DNA of 64,000 bases, taken from NCBI RefSeq assembly GCF_014805685.1, contig NC_060892.1:23746560-23810559 (forward strand), given 5' to 3'. The notes under the pieces are model-generated. The model was not told where the DNA came from and did no database searches. It saw nothing but the letters and a program-made list of their open reading frames with translations. Made by a program: the position numbers and the translations under genes. The stretch comes from Silurus meridionalis (Eukaryota; Chordata; Actinopteri; Siluriformes; Siluridae). Shown piece by piece: positions 12,355 to 24,949 of the stretch (its first letter is position 1; each line of letters starts with the position of its first letter).

Positions 12355-12662
12355 GTAAAGTCAGGAACTGATGTAGGTGAGGTGAGGAGGCCTGGTGTGC
12401 AGTCGGTGTTTAAACGTGTTTAAAACGGTTTTGGTCCGACCTCGATAGCAGGCCACTCGAATTCTTCCACCCCATGTAAACCATGTGTTCATGGAGCTGG
12501 CTTTGCTGGATGCTGGATCAGGTTAGGGTCTCCGAGTGAAGGGGAAATTTAATGTTACAGCAGCTAAAACATCTGATTCAATTGTGTGCCTTTAACTTTC
12601 TTATAATAGTTTGGGGAAGAACCACATATGGCAGGAAAACTTGGGTCCCAATACTTGAGAAC
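12355..12662 (-). mobile_element. Tc1-like composite element, partial copy
   Basis: Starts inside the antisense C-terminal transposase part (AGTAAAGTCAGGAACTGATG), passes the GCAGGCCACTCGA phrase, then switches at about 12520-12530 to sense of the central transposase part (GTGAAGGGGAAATTTAATG). It ends near GGGTCCCAATACTT. It is truncated at the left end and carries several small indels. Confidence 0.85.
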
Positions 12663-13295
12663 AACATTACCATAAAATCTCTCACATTTATCACTTTGTC
12701 AGTGTGGAATGAAATTGAAGATGGCTGCAATAAAAAATCCAAGCATAGAGCAAAAGAGAGAAAAAAAAAAAAAAAAAGTCTATTAAAAAAAAAAAAGAAT
12801 TGAAACTGGTTTAGCTACTATTCATTTCTTGTAGAAAAGGGGTGGTATATTTTTTCATATATATAATTCAGATAAAAGAAAATGTTAAATAGCACAACAT
12901 CCATAGTTTTAATACAAATGATTTGCTATTCTTTAATCATTTACTTCTAAATTTTTTATAAATCATATGCATTATAAATCCTCTAGTCTTTAGAGCACTT
13001 GAAGTCCTGGTGATGATTATAAACCGCGATATTTATCATGTACACATCTGTGTGTTTTTGCTTGACTTTTGCTGCCACTTGTTATTCCCAATACGAACTC
13101 GCAGCCACTTAGACTGAGTGAGGGTTGTTTATCCGCACTAAAAGCACAAGTAAATCATCTCAGCTCCTTGAAGTGGTCAGACAGTCTGGAGCTGCCAGAT
13201 TATAGGTAACGCAGACTTTAAAACGTGCTGGCTGGGAGCCTGTAATAGCTGCTTCTTCCTGTAATTTTTATAAAATAAAAAGTGTGTATATATAC

Positions 13296-13535
13296 TGGAA
13301 GAGTCGTCTTCGTCTTCTTCTTCTTTGTCGTCGTCTTATTTTGACTGCTCCCATTTGGGGTCTTCACAGTGGATCATCCTTCTGGTTCGTGATCAGCATT
13401 TGATTTGGCACATGTTCTACGCCGGATGCCCTTCTTAACGCAACCCTCCCCGTTTATCCGGGCTTGGGACGGGCACCAAGAGTGCACTGGCTTGTGCAAC
13501 CCTAATTCCTGGGTCCCAGAAGAGTGGAGGTCTAG
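13296..13535. mobile_element. Non-LTR retrotransposon-related repeat fragment
   Basis: Contains phrases widespread in fish genomes, such as GCCGGATGCCCTTCTTAACG, CCGTTTATCCGGGCTTGGGA and AGAGTGCACTGGCTTGTGC, preceded by GACTGCTCCCATTTGGGGTC and a (TCG/TCT)n-rich edge. From memory of fish repeats this corresponds to the 3' region of RTE-type LINEs and SINEs derived from them. No coding capacity remains. Confidence 0.55.
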
Positions 13536-14005
13536 GGTTAGAGTTGGGTTTAGGGTTATAATGGGTATTAAACTTTGAAATTAGATGTTCAAAAAGCAGA
13601 AATCTTGTGTACATGGAGCATGATTTTACAGTGTGGTAATATTACCTGCTACAAAGAAAGAGCTCAAACTCACTCATCAGACATTTTTTTAATATATATA
13701 TATATATAACATTTTCTTCTTCTTCCCATTACTCTTCCCTGTGAACGATGACCCCTCCAGCTGTTGTCTTCTTGTGAGTCATTCACAGACTCATTCACCT
13801 CCTTTTCTCTTGCACTTTAGGCATGTCCTCTCCTGCTGGGTTAACAGCACAACTTATAGCCCTCAGTTACAGTCGCACCGCAGGTGAATTCAGACAAAGA
13901 GTGGAATTTTTTATATTTTTTTTGTCTTTGAGCTTGGTATCTGCTCTGGAATGAGACTGGGGGTAAGAGTGCTGAGAGCGATAACTAATGTAAAGCAAGG
14001 CCTTT

Positions 14006-14011
<6 letters not shown>

Positions 14012-14043
<32 letters not shown>
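14012..14043. repeat. (AC)n microsatellite
   Basis: About 16 AC units. Confidence 0.95.
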
Positions 14044-14045
<2 letters not shown>

Positions 14046-15159
14046 TGGGTCCGAATGAGAAGTGAGTGCCCCTATTTTACATTCTTATTTAAGCCTGTAG
14101 TACTTTTTTGTGTGCAATTTTTCATTACAAGTGAGGGGGAAAAAAAAAATCTTAGTATTTGGTTTATCTTTCTTTGTGATTTAATAGCAGTATGCATTTT
14201 AGCCGTAATTCTGAGTAGGAAAGATTAAATCTCAAACTAAATCTCAGGCAGCTAACATCAATATCACACTATGGAATATGGAAATATTTAATAGTATATT
14301 CACTATTCAAGAGACTCTTGTTAATAGAACAGTAAGTGTTTAAGATATTAAAATGTTTTAAATATTTCATTATGAAAAAACTGTTTCTAGTATGAATAGA
14401 CCAGATATAAATATTGCCATGTTACCGGTCAGGAGTGTTCTACTACTGGTTGCCATAGAAACCTTTATCTGAGTAGCACAACTTGCATTCCATAAATCAG
14501 GAAACGGTTCACGTGCGCTCCACTGTCTCCTCTAACGTTGGTGGTCGCTGCACCAATTCGCTCCATATTTGCATATGAAGCTTCTCGCTGCACCCACGTT
14601 GCAAACTTTGCTGTCGCTCAAAAGAGTGCGGAAATGTTATTGAGCCGACCAGTGCTGCACGATTAATCGTATTGCAATCTCAATTTAGGCAGTGCACATG
14701 TGGTCATGTGACTTTCCGGCGTGAGCGGAGAGCAGGTGATGATCACCGCCAAACTGGTAGCCAAAAAAAAAAATGCTTCCTCTGTCATTTGCCGATATGT
14801 TAGTTTTAAGTTTACCAACACTGATCAGAGAGAGGAACTGCGCAAGATTTGCTAAATTCAAGTTGCTACATCACTGTAACAGATCTCACTGGTTCCCGGT
14901 TGGAAGAAAGAGACGAAGGGAGGCGGTTCAACAGACGTTGCTTTCTTTTAGTTTTTCATTCACTTTCCTTTTCCTCGTACTCACGCCGGGACACACGCCC
15001 ACTCGCGGTTACCTCACGGATTGGCGCGCTTTCACCTGGCAACCGCCGCTTTCCCACACACATCCCCATACACGCCGTCAGCTCTGCCTGGTATCTCTCT
15101 CTCTCTCTCTCCTGTTACATCCGGCGTAAACAGGGCGGTTTCTAGCCTTTTGGAACCCT

Positions 15160-15332
15160 GAGCAAGATTCAGAGGCTAAGCATTAGACTTTGAATCGGTA
15201 GGCTATGAGTTCAAACCCCATCTAAATTCCCATTAACTTGAACTAGTAGACTGCTTGGACTTGCTCAAGATGCGCCCTTGTGCAGTTGTAAATCACTCCG
15301 TATAAGGCTTTTCCCAAATGCTGTAAATGTAT
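15160..15332 (+). mobile_element. tRNA-derived SINE
   Basis: A tRNA-like head shows an A-box-like GGCTAAGCATTAG at about 15174 and a B-box-like GAGTTCAAACCCC at about 15206. The tail at about 15259-15330 carries the fish SINE phrases TTGCTCAAGATGCGCCCTTG and CCCAAATGCTGTAAATGTA. It is diverged, with the middle part shortened, and abuts a Tc1-like remnant. It is a retroposon, not a functional tRNA gene. Confidence 0.75.
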
Positions 15333-15335
15333 TGA

Positions 15336-15482
15336 AGATGAGCTTGACATGGGTTGGAGTGGAAGATCTTGAGTGGCCTGCTGTAGAGCTCTGATCTCAA
15401 CCCTATCACATTTGTACATCAGTACAGTAGTATAAATATCCACAACTACGCTTCGGTTATAATCAGGTGTCCATTGAGTGTA
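15336..15482 (+). mobile_element. Tc1-like composite element, internal deletion copy
   Basis: Carries GGAAGATCTTGAGTGGCCTG and CTGATCTCAACCCTATCACA of the transposase C-terminal part, then jumps to the end sequence TCAGGTGTCCATTGAGTGTA. Most of the right part is missing. Confidence 0.75.
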
Positions 15483-16061
15483 CGTAGACTAAACTTACGT
15501 TTAAATGCTCAGGATTTCTCTGAACTTCAGGACGACTGAAAGCTCTTTTAAAGTGGTAGAAGAACAACAAAAGGCTCTTTTCTTACTGTTGATTAAAGAA
15601 CTGAAAAACTGCCTGGAAGCATTTCCTCTCCCGAGAATGGTAGCTGCTGGGAAAATGAGTACTAGAGCCGCTCGCTCGCTCACTCACTCACTCTATTTCT
15701 ATCTCTTTCTCCTTCTCTCTATCTCACACAGACTTGCGCTAACATTTAAGGTATTTGTACGTGCTTCAGCTCAACACATTATACTGAGATCCTGCAAGGA
15801 TTTTTAAACAATAAATGACACAACCAGTGAATTCAGTATTTAAGCAGACTGTGTGAGGATGCGTTCAGATTGCGTAGATTCGCTAGTGTGCTCAGGGGCT
15901 TTTTGCTCACTCACACTGACAAATAAAGATCCAAACAGATTAATACCACAGGCCACATGTGGGAGTTGCACTGTATTGTTTTCTTTAAAACTCAGGAAAT
16001 TTGCTCAGCTTTGATTCAACAGGAAAATGTAAAAAAAAAAAAAATTTGGTTTAGTTGAATG

Positions 16062-16063
<2 letters not shown>

Positions 16064-16101
<38 letters not shown>

Positions 16102-16102
16102 T
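16064..16102. repeat. (ATT)n microsatellite
   Basis: About 13 units. Confidence 0.95.
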
Positions 16103-16957
16103 ACTTGATAAATGGAAAAGGCCATGGAGTAAATGGAAATGGAAAAAGAAAAGGCCGCAGCCCCCCACTTCATCTTCAGTTCCGTGACTGTCCCTGATAT
16201 TGTCATTGTAAATTACAGACTTCCTTTGGCGGAGGCGACAGTCTTTTATTAGTGTCTGTGACTTTATTACGCCCTTTCATCTCGATGCCTACCTCTAGAT
16301 GTTGCTGCTGTGTATTGGCGCTCTGTAACGTTTGTGTATTCGGCTCACTTGTGGTCTAACAGCGTTTAATATCACCCACTGATTAACTGTGACATAAAAA
16401 ATATAAAGTAAAAAAAAAATAATGTAATAAATCTGCAGCGGATTCTGGATCGAACACGTTCTGCTGCCTCTTCTTTGTTCTGGACTTTCTGATCCCTGTA
16501 TTAGGCTTTATTGTGGATCCAGTCTCAGTGAACGGGAAAAAAACAAGGTTGTAATTTAGTCACAGGAAATGGAATTGTAACACTAACAGTCGATTTTCAA
16601 GCGAAGGCGGAATCCCTGATGAGCTGAACGCTTGGGCTCATCTGTGGTGCGTTTTGTTTTAAGTATAAAAAAAAGCAGCAGCACGACACAGGCAAAGAGG
16701 AGCCACTGTTATTTCTGAGCCGTTTCAAGTCAATGACACGCCCAAGGATGGAGACAATTAAAACATCTAAGGCCTTGTCTCTGACTCTGGACCACCCAGA
16801 TCAGACGTCTAAACATGTTTCGACTGGCTGATGCCATGCAGACGTCTGTCCGCAGCTAATCAGACTTCCAGAGAGCAAGGAGGAGCTGCTCGAATGAGAC
16901 TTTTCAGATGTGTAATATTAAATTTAATATAGTTGGACTATTTTCACTTATCGGTAG

Positions 16958-16958
<1 letters not shown>

Positions 16959-17025
<67 letters not shown>
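16959..17025. repeat. (GT)n microsatellite
   Basis: About 33 uninterrupted units. Confidence 0.97.
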
Positions 17026-17026
<1 letters not shown>

Positions 17027-18267
17027 ATTTTTTTTTCCATATTTATGATGTACATTTAAGCTTATAATTTTGTATTAAATTCAGCCTCCTATTGATAGGA
17101 GCCTTCATTATTTGTGTAGAAAAGGTTAGTCTTCTACAAATTAACATCCTTGGTTGTTTTTTTACCAACATATGCAAACATTTAGAATTATTTATTTTTT
17201 TATTATTAAATAATAATGAGGTAAAAGGAATTCTGCAAAACTGAATTCCAGACTGTACATGAGTTTTTTTCCCGTCATCAGTATCCACCACATGTGGCGT
17301 AGGTGCTCGCTGAATTCCTGACGACGCTCTGATAAACGTCACGCGATGTTCCTTTCCTTCATTTCAAATCTTCATTTATCTTCGGAGAGCGAAGACATTC
17401 ACTGCTTTGTGCGTTCGGCGAGTCCAGACAAGTAATGTGTATCAGAGAGGGACGTTGGGGAACTTAAATGTAGTTGAAAAAAATCCATAACCCACATCAT
17501 TTCATAAATCTCTGAAGCTTTTCATAAGAATTTCATAAAGAAAGGAAAACATTTTTTTATTATTTTAATTTACATGCATGTCAGCTTATGACCAAACAAA
17601 ATGTTTATATTTGTTTGTGTGTGATACAGTTTATATAAATTTCCACAAATTTCTAATTCATTCCCATAAATTCCTGAACATTTCCAAAATTCCCCAGATG
17701 AAGTTCCTGTGGAAAGTTTCTGGAAATGTGCCGCCCCTTTGCAACCCTATGTATACTATACATCCCTAACACTATACATCCCTAACACCGCAGCCTGGAA
17801 TGAAATTCAGCATCTGTGGTGGATTAGTAATAATAAGATAATAATGGTATTTATTGTGCATTTAAATCCCTAAACTCAAACGAATCATCACATTTTTATC
17901 TCGTGTAATTGAGAGTGAATGTGGTGCGTGTTTAAAACCAAGAAACGAGACGACGCTTTCTTACCCTACACGTGCACCGCACACGTGTCGTTCTCTTGCT
18001 CGCTGTGCATTTATTTCCTCTTAAAGGACACGTTTGGCACTTTGAGGTCCTAGAGTATTGCTCTATAAGTTTACGGCTGGAACTGACATGTTTTTTGTGG
18101 AGCGTTCCCCCAAAAAACTCACCTTTCAGAGTTCTCCCTTATTGGTTTAGTGTAGCGAGGGAAAGAATTTGTAAATCCACACTAATGTGTCTGTTAAATT
18201 GAATGTAAATGCTTTCTTGAGCTGAACTGAACAATTTCCTAACAGATTTAGAATACTTGATAAAATG

Positions 18268-18271
<4 letters not shown>

Positions 18272-18337
<66 letters not shown>
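18272..18337. repeat. (GT)n microsatellite
   Basis: About 33 uninterrupted units. Confidence 0.97.
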
Positions 18338-18339
<2 letters not shown>

Positions 18340-19261
18340 AGACCTGTAAATTTCCAGACGCCGCTCATTTGCATTTAGCAACACCCACAAAAGTATTTTA
18401 AAGGCCCTGCGTGCACACAAAGGGCTGAAAACATAAAACATTTAAAATTTTTACTATCTGAAAGAAAAAGCATTTGCAAGTTCATGCTCTTCTCGTAGAC
18501 TCACTTCTGCTCCCATAAAAATGGTTACGTGCGTAACAGCACCTGAAGAAAATCTAAAGAAAATTTTCAGAAATGTTGAATTAGGTGTGAATCAAGTGAG
18601 GAGGGAAATTAGTCTGAAATAAAAGCAAGGGAGTAAAAATAAGGGGCTTTACAGGGTAGCAAAGTGAACATGGACATGAACAAGCTGCAACACAAGGACA
18701 AATCGCTCGTGAAAAAAAACGCTGTGCTGAATCATTTTATAAGCCCGATTTCATCGTCACGTCCCTCTGCAAACATCCCTTTCCTCATAAGATTAAATGT
18801 TACATCAGTTTTTTTCCTTCCCTTTATATATATTTTTTTTTTTTTTTCTAAATAAATCTTTTATTTTTTCACAAACAATTCTATACCATTTCATTATATT
18901 GTAAATAAAAGGGCTTCTACTCAAAACTGTAAATGGGGGAAAAAATAAATTTAAAAATTAAACACGAACCATGTTTTCCAGGTATAAAGGTATTCTGAGC
19001 GAGATATGATTTAAAGTCTAAAAGGCTATTTGAGGGTTATATTTATTAGTTTTCAGAAGCACAAGTATTAATTATCCTCCGTGAAACGATGGGATTTTCA
19101 TGTCCAGTGTAAAAACTCTTGTATGGACAATTTGCGAATAAATCGATTTATATCCAGCTTAATAAATGTGGCCCATTATGGTTAAGTGAGTGTATGTATG
19201 TATGCGTGTATGTATGTGAACGTATGTACATGTGTGTATGTACGTGTACGTACGTACGTCT

Positions 19262-19590
19262 ACACTTACTTTGTGGACAAAAGTATCTGACTTTCCAGTG
19301 AGATGAGGTTCTTTCCCAAACATTTTCCACAAATTCGGAGGCACACAATTGTATCAGTTTTCTTAAGATGTGGGAGCATAAAATTTTCCCTTCACAAAAA
19401 CTATCAGACCCAAACCTGGAAATGGTTTTCATGGTTTGGAAGATCTTCCGTGGCCTGCTATAGTCTCTAATCTCAAACCTATTGAACGCCTTTGGGATAA
19501 AAGGGAATGCTGACTGCACCCCATACCTCTTCACCTCATCTACATCATTACCTGCCTTTTTAAAAATCCTATTTGGATGAATGAGCAATT

Positions 19591-19649
<59 letters not shown>

Positions 19650-19690
19650 CCAAAATCTAGAGGAACATCTTCCCAGAAGATTGGCGGTTA
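19262..19690 (+). mobile_element. Tc1-like composite element carrying a (CA)n expansion
   Basis: One of the fullest copies. It begins CTTTGTGGACAAAAGTATC and continues with antisense central transposase sequence (GGAGGCACACAATTGTATCA, AAATTTTCCCTTCAC). It then reads sense C-terminal sequence (GGTTTGGAAGATCTTCCGTG, ATTGAACGCCTTTGGGATAA) and resumes with CCAAAATCTAGAGGAACATC after the microsatellite. The (CA)n at 19595-19648 sits exactly where other copies have a short CACAAGCACAC-type stretch. Confidence 0.88.
19595..19648. repeat. (CA)n microsatellite inside a Tc1-like copy
   Basis: About 27 CA units replacing the short CA-rich stretch of the transposon consensus. Confidence 0.95.
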
Positions 19691-19894
19691 TTATTGTTGT
19701 TATTACTGCTTTTTATTATTGTTTTTTTTTTTTATCAGTTCATTGTTTGATTTTTAAGAATCAAACTCAGAGATGCAGAAAAATATAACCGAGATCCCGT
19801 CCACTAAGTTTCAAAGTTTTTTTTTTTTTTCTTTCATTGTCCTGTAAACATAAGAGAAACCAAGGACATTAATGGTCTCTTCTGTTTCTTTTAG

Positions 19895-19981
19895 CATGTC
19901 CTGATGCAGACAGCTATCAAGGCATCCATACCTCACTGGCACCAGCAAACAAACACATCTGGGACCAAGAGAAGTGTGAGG
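19895..19981 (+). CDS. Second coding exon of an unrecognised gene
   Basis: 87-nt exon bounded by a strong acceptor (TTCTGTTTCTTTTAG at 19894) and a strong donor (GAGG|GTAAGT at 19981/19982). Entered in phase 1 from the exon ending at 8718, it is open throughout and reads A-CPDADSYQGIHTSLAPANK followed by HIWDQEKCE, leaving phase 1 again. The composition (few hydrophobic residues, no low complexity) looks like a real, probably disordered, intracellular N-terminus. I do not recognise the family. The exon is not part of any repeat seen here. The next exon is either the weak candidate at 27044 or lies beyond the window. Confidence 0.55.
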
Positions 19982-20282
19982 GTAAGTTGTTGGTTGAAGG
20001 GAATCATTCAGTTTAATGAATTACCCTCTTCCTAATGGAGCTCCAGGATTTGATCACTGAAAGGTGTTTCAGCCACACTGTAAAGAACATGATACAATAC
20101 TTAATATGTAAACCCAAAATGCTATTGCTACGTTCATTCATTTTTCATTTACAAATTAAAATCTAATGATGAGGTCACTGTTGGGAAAACAATATATATA
20201 TTTAATAAAAATGTCAAATATTTTAAATTCATTCCATCCTATTTATTTATTTTGAGTTATTCGGTTCAACCCAGATTATAGA

Positions 20283-20745
20283 AAACTGATCATCCTTCAG
20301 TGGCTTCATTCAAGGTTCTGGCTTCACTCCGAGAAGTTTGTATGGATCACTATGTGTTTTAAAAAAAAAAAAAAGGGAAAGGAAATGGGAGTCGAAACAC
20401 GTCCTTTTCTTAAATTCTTATGCAGTGCACCAAACGGCGCCGCCTCGCCCTGCCCCGCTTCATGTTTTACTAGACTGTCTGTGATCTCTGAATATGTTGC
20501 TCTTGTTTATACGATTATTTATCAAAACCTTTTCACTTTCACCTCCAGATTACATGTTAGAAATATTGTGCACTTTTGGGCATTGATCATATGTAGTATT
20601 GGGAGATTTTTGATACACTTTTAGTGATTAAACAAATGGAGGAAATTGATAAATAAGCCATTTTTTTGTTTTTGTTTGTGCTCAGAAACAATACAAAATC
20701 AGTTTTCTTTTTTGCTTTCAGTATTAAATTCAGTACATGGATTGG
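20283..20745 (+). repeat. Dispersed repeat of unknown class, copy 1
   Basis: Aligns in order with 44735-45225. Shared phrases include CAGTGGCTTCATTCAA, ATGGATCACTATGTG, GGAAATGGGAGTC, GGGCATTGATCATAT and CAGTTTT..GCTTTC. Identity is roughly 70-80 % with several indels. There is no coding capacity and I could not find terminal repeats. Confidence 0.75.
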
Positions 20746-21104
20746 CATCCTAATGCTTTAACCGCATTTTGCAATTTACATTTTAATCCCAGGTTGTGTT
20801 TTTAATTTTAATCATTTTTATATATTTAGTAAGAGGAATTGAGCAGATACTGGAACCTTAATTAGCACCATATGCCTCTGTTGAACTGTACTCCTAATTC
20901 ACCCCCACATTCTCAGTTCTCTTCTGCATTTCTCAGTCCACCTCTCTGACTGACTCATCCAACTGAAAATACTCATGTTCATTTTCTGCCATCTCGGACG
21001 AGTGTAATTTCACATCAGATTCATTGTAGGAGTTACGATTTCACATTATCGTGGCGTTTTATTGGGGGGTTTTTCAAGGAGAGGTCATGGGCTATGCAGT
21101 CAGT

Positions 21105-21372
21105 GGTCCAGTCCATCCAAAATCTGTTCAATAGCCACTCGAGGTCTTTCACTTTATTCCGTGTAAACCATATCTTCATGGAGCTTGCTTTGTGCACAAG
21201 GGCATTGTCATGCCAGAACAGGTTTTGGGTCTCATAGTTCGTGAAGAGACATTTTCATGCTGGAATATCCAAATGCATCCTATACAGTTGTGTGCCTCCA
21301 AGTTTGTGGTAACAGTTTGAGGAAGAACCACATGTAGTTGGAAAAGTCCCAATACTTTTGGCGATGTAGAGT
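21105..21372 (-). mobile_element. Tc1-like composite element, partial copy
   Basis: Contains TTCATGGAGCTTGCTTTGTG, the junction GCCAGAACAGGTTTTGGGTC and the sense central part ending AGTCCCAATACTTTTGG. The left third is missing. Confidence 0.85.
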
Positions 21373-22449
21373 ATAAACAGGAGAGCAGTGGATTTTAGCT
21401 CTTTTTTTTTTTTTTTTTTTTCTTTTTTTCTTTTTCAGATCCAAAGGTTGAACTAGAATTTAAAGAATAGATGTGATCTATCATGATCAAATAGCAATAA
21501 TGCATGTCTTTAATGTTTGAATGGTAAATACAGATACCTGTTGTTGTTGTTGTTATTATTATTAACAAAACAACAAAAAAATAAACATCTACACATGCTT
21601 TACAAATGGGAGATTTTAATGTGCCACATACACATAAGGTTGAATTAAAGAGAGAAAATGGGTCATGAGATTCAGTTCTTTGAAGAGTTTTTACCAAAAC
21701 GGGAAACACCTGCACTTGATGGTCATGTGCCGTGTTATAACGGTTACAGAGTCGTTATGAACTGCAATATCTAGTCACAGAAGAAAAAAACAAAGAAACA
21801 ATTGCATAATACACAGCGGTTTCTTCTATGCATACTGGCGTAGTCTCTTGTTTCCCGTGTTGAACATATTGTTAATTCCATGACCGCACAGATTTTATAT
21901 TAGACAACAGTGCTGCACATTTCCACATAAAGCGCTAAAATGCTTTTGAACTATTTTAAATAAATAATAGTTGGCTGAAAGTCGTATTAAAAGTCACAAG
22001 CCGTAGCCGAACGTAGCCTGTGCAATCACCTACACGTAGGTGGAATCCACCGCCCTCAAGCCCATAACAGTCTCAGTGCTGAACTAGTGGGATTCAGACC
22101 CGCGGGTTGCCATGGGAAAATCTGCTTTTCTCCTTAACATAGCGTCTGCTTCTAATTTACTCACAGCTTTGTTTAAATGTGCTTACACTGTCAGTGTTGG
22201 GCCTATTAATTCACATCTGCAATTAAAATGTCCAATTAGCGAGGTTCCACCTGGCCCACATGCTCTGAAGTCGTTATTCTCAGAGAACCCTCCTTTTCGT
22301 GTGTGAAAGAGGCAATCATAGCAAACGTACATTTGTGTGTCTCGTTCTAGGGACAGGTCAGGGTGTGTGGAAGAGTCTGGGGGTAAAAGGTGTAAACAAA
22401 TGTCACCGCACTAAGGACAAATGTATACGGTCTTTTCCAGCTGTTTGTG

Positions 22450-22690
22450 GTTCTTCGTCAAACTGTTGCCTTAAAGGTGAAGACACACAATTGTATAGAA
22501 TGTCTTTTGGTTGTGGAAGAATGAAACTTCACCTTCACTTAAACTAGGTGACCCAAACCTGCTCCAGCATGACACTGTCCCTGTGCACAAAGCCAGCTCC
22601 ATGAAGATATGGAAGATCTTGAGTGGCCTTGCTATAGAGCTCTGACCTCAACATTATTAATCACCTTTTGGATAAAATGGAGCGCTGACA
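22450..22690 (+). mobile_element. Tc1-like composite element, left part
   Basis: Carries ACACACAATTGTATAGAATG, the junction CAAACCTGCTCCAGCATGAC, and GAAGATCTTGAGTGGCC, breaking off after the TGGATAAAATGGAGCGCTGA phrase. Confidence 0.82.
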
Positions 22691-22724
22691 ACAGCCCAAG
22701 TCAAGTCATGCTCGTTCAATTACA

Positions 22725-22860
22725 AAAGCATTAGTGAGATCAGGTACTGATGTTTAGAGCGTCTAGGGTTCAGTCGCTGTTCCACTACATCCTAAAGGTA
22801 TTCAGTGGGGTCCAGGAGGTCAGAGCTCTCTGCAGGACACCCGGGTTATTAAATTCAAAC
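22725..22860 (-). mobile_element. Tc1-like fragment in opposite orientation
   Basis: Carries TTAGTGAGATCAGGTACTGA and CTAAAGGTATTCAGTGGGG, the antisense of the transposase C-terminal part. It lies directly after the + copy, so the two face each other. Confidence 0.75.
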
Positions 22861-22931
22861 CTTTATATACTTCAATTCAGAACATACAGGTGAAACCTTA
22901 CAGTTTCAAGGTTCTAAATTGTCTGAATCAA

Positions 22932-22934
<3 letters not shown>

Positions 22935-22985
<51 letters not shown>
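22935..22985. repeat. (CA)n microsatellite
   Basis: About 25 units. Confidence 0.95.
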
Positions 22986-22986
<1 letters not shown>

Positions 22987-23313
22987 TCATATTCATTTGA
23001 TCAACCTTATCATTTTTATCCTCTCTCTTCTTCTCCCTCATCATTTAATCTTTTCCTTTCATTTTATCTAAAAAGAAAATCGACTTGGAAGCTCTTCATC
23101 ATAATGATCATCTTTTTAAATCTTGATAAAACAATGATTAAAATGTTGATGTTGAAGTCAAATTTTTTGTGAAGTTAAGAAGAAACCCTTAGTCAGCAAA
23201 TAAGAATTGTTAAGGGTTGTGAAAACGAAGCAAAAAAAAAGTCATCATGACCTGATGAAGCTTGATGGGTCTTTGTTAAAATGAAACTTTAATTTCAGGT
23301 TGTGATGTGTCTT

Positions 23314-23435
<122 letters not shown>

Positions 23436-24492
23436 ATCAAAACCTGCTTGAGAAAGCTTCTCGGTCACCATGAACTGGCCCGTGTCATAAGCAATTCAGA
23501 TCCTGCTTTCTGCTCACGCCGGGTCTGAAATGCTGTTAAGGATGGCTGAGGGCACAAATACATTACAGTACAGATGCACCTCCACTTGTGTCATTTCGAT
23601 TTCTGTCACTTTATGGCAGTTTTTGTTATTAATATTAAGAACAAATCTTATTTAAATCATTTCAACAAATAATTGTTTAAAAAAAAAAAAAACGGCTAAA
23701 AACAAGACAAAATGCAAAATCATAAAAATATGTTTAAAATGCATAAAATAATGTAATTTAAAAATATATAATTTTATATATATATACATTTTTTTTTTTT
23801 TTTTTGTAAGGGTCTATTGGTATTGTGAGTGTTGGAATGATTTATCAACATAATAATAATTAACAATAATAATAATTGCCAGAAATTGCACCGAATCTGA
23901 GAAAACCACTGCAAACGTGTAGAACTTTTTGTTAGGATGAAATGTCGCTATGGCCAGATAGTCCAAGTCTTAATCACTCAACACTGGCTGCATTTTTGAA
24001 TTTCGCATCAACTTTTACAGCAGTTAACATTAGAAGCTATTAATGCTTGTATCTGGTGTATTTTAATATTGTCCTGAAGCTGTATGGAGCAGTGTAGTCC
24101 AGAAAAGTGATTTAAAAGGAAGGCAGTGTCTAATAATGGCAATTTGTGTAACAGTAATATAAAACAGTACAGGCCTTTTTTTTTTTTCGATGTCTTTTCA
24201 CATTGTGTCATAAACACCTGGTTAGTTTCCTAACGAACCAGCTTTTGTAGATGCAGTATGTAACGTTCACTCTTTTATTTATTTATATAAGTTTTTGAGC
24301 TAATCTATCAATAGATCTGTACATTTTAGATGGACAATATCTACACACATTCATGTATCATACGAACACACTATTCGGTGCGGACTTCAGATTCAAGGAT
24401 GGTGTATGTGCATCTGTGCTTCTGTGTTCAGGAAATTGGTGGCTGGTGAATGCCACAGTAGAGACTTTTTTTTCTGAAGGAGGCAATTAGTC

Positions 24493-24495
<3 letters not shown>

Positions 24496-24538
<43 letters not shown>
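24496..24538. repeat. (AG)n microsatellite
   Basis: About 21 units, followed by an imperfect GAGACC repeat. Confidence 0.95.
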
Positions 24539-24542
<4 letters not shown>

Positions 24543-24949
24543 GAGACCGAGAGAGTGTTAGGAATTTAAGGGGGAGAGGGGGGGGTCAAAACCAACAAAA
24601 ATTTCTTTCATGTGTATTATTACTAAGAAGAGACTTCCATCTGGCCACTTACAGGAGTGTCTTGATACAATCTCTGTCTCTGAGCTCTTCAGGCAGTCTG
24701 CTGCTGTTGCTGGCGACTTTCTCTTGTATTCATTTTCATCTTTGCGTACACTACATGGACAAGTCAAGAAGCTTTCAACCATATATAGCTGAGGCAGTAC
24801 ACAGTGAAATGAGACAACGTTTCTCCAGAACCCTGGTGCTACATAAAACAACAGAGAGCCACATCACAGAATAGGAGCCACATAACAGAACTCAAAGCTA
24901 AGGACTAAAATAAGCGTCCTCGCCGCATAAAGTGCATCGTGTGCAACAA

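Larger units (their letters stand above)
8719..19894 (+). other. Putative intron 2
   Basis: An 11.2-kb stretch between the start-codon exon and the next coding exon. It contains the minisatellite at 8998-9245, a G-rich cluster at 10224-10257, LINE, SINE and Tc1-like fragments and several microsatellites. I recognise nothing in 10450-12350, 13570-14000, 14050-15150 and 15830-16950 beyond homopolymer runs and moderately GC-balanced unique sequence. Confidence 0.45.

Noticed and set aside
15174..15222. tRNA-like sequence with A and B boxes
   Set aside because: It lacks a cloverleaf and is followed by a SINE tail, so it is a retroposon head and not a tRNA gene.
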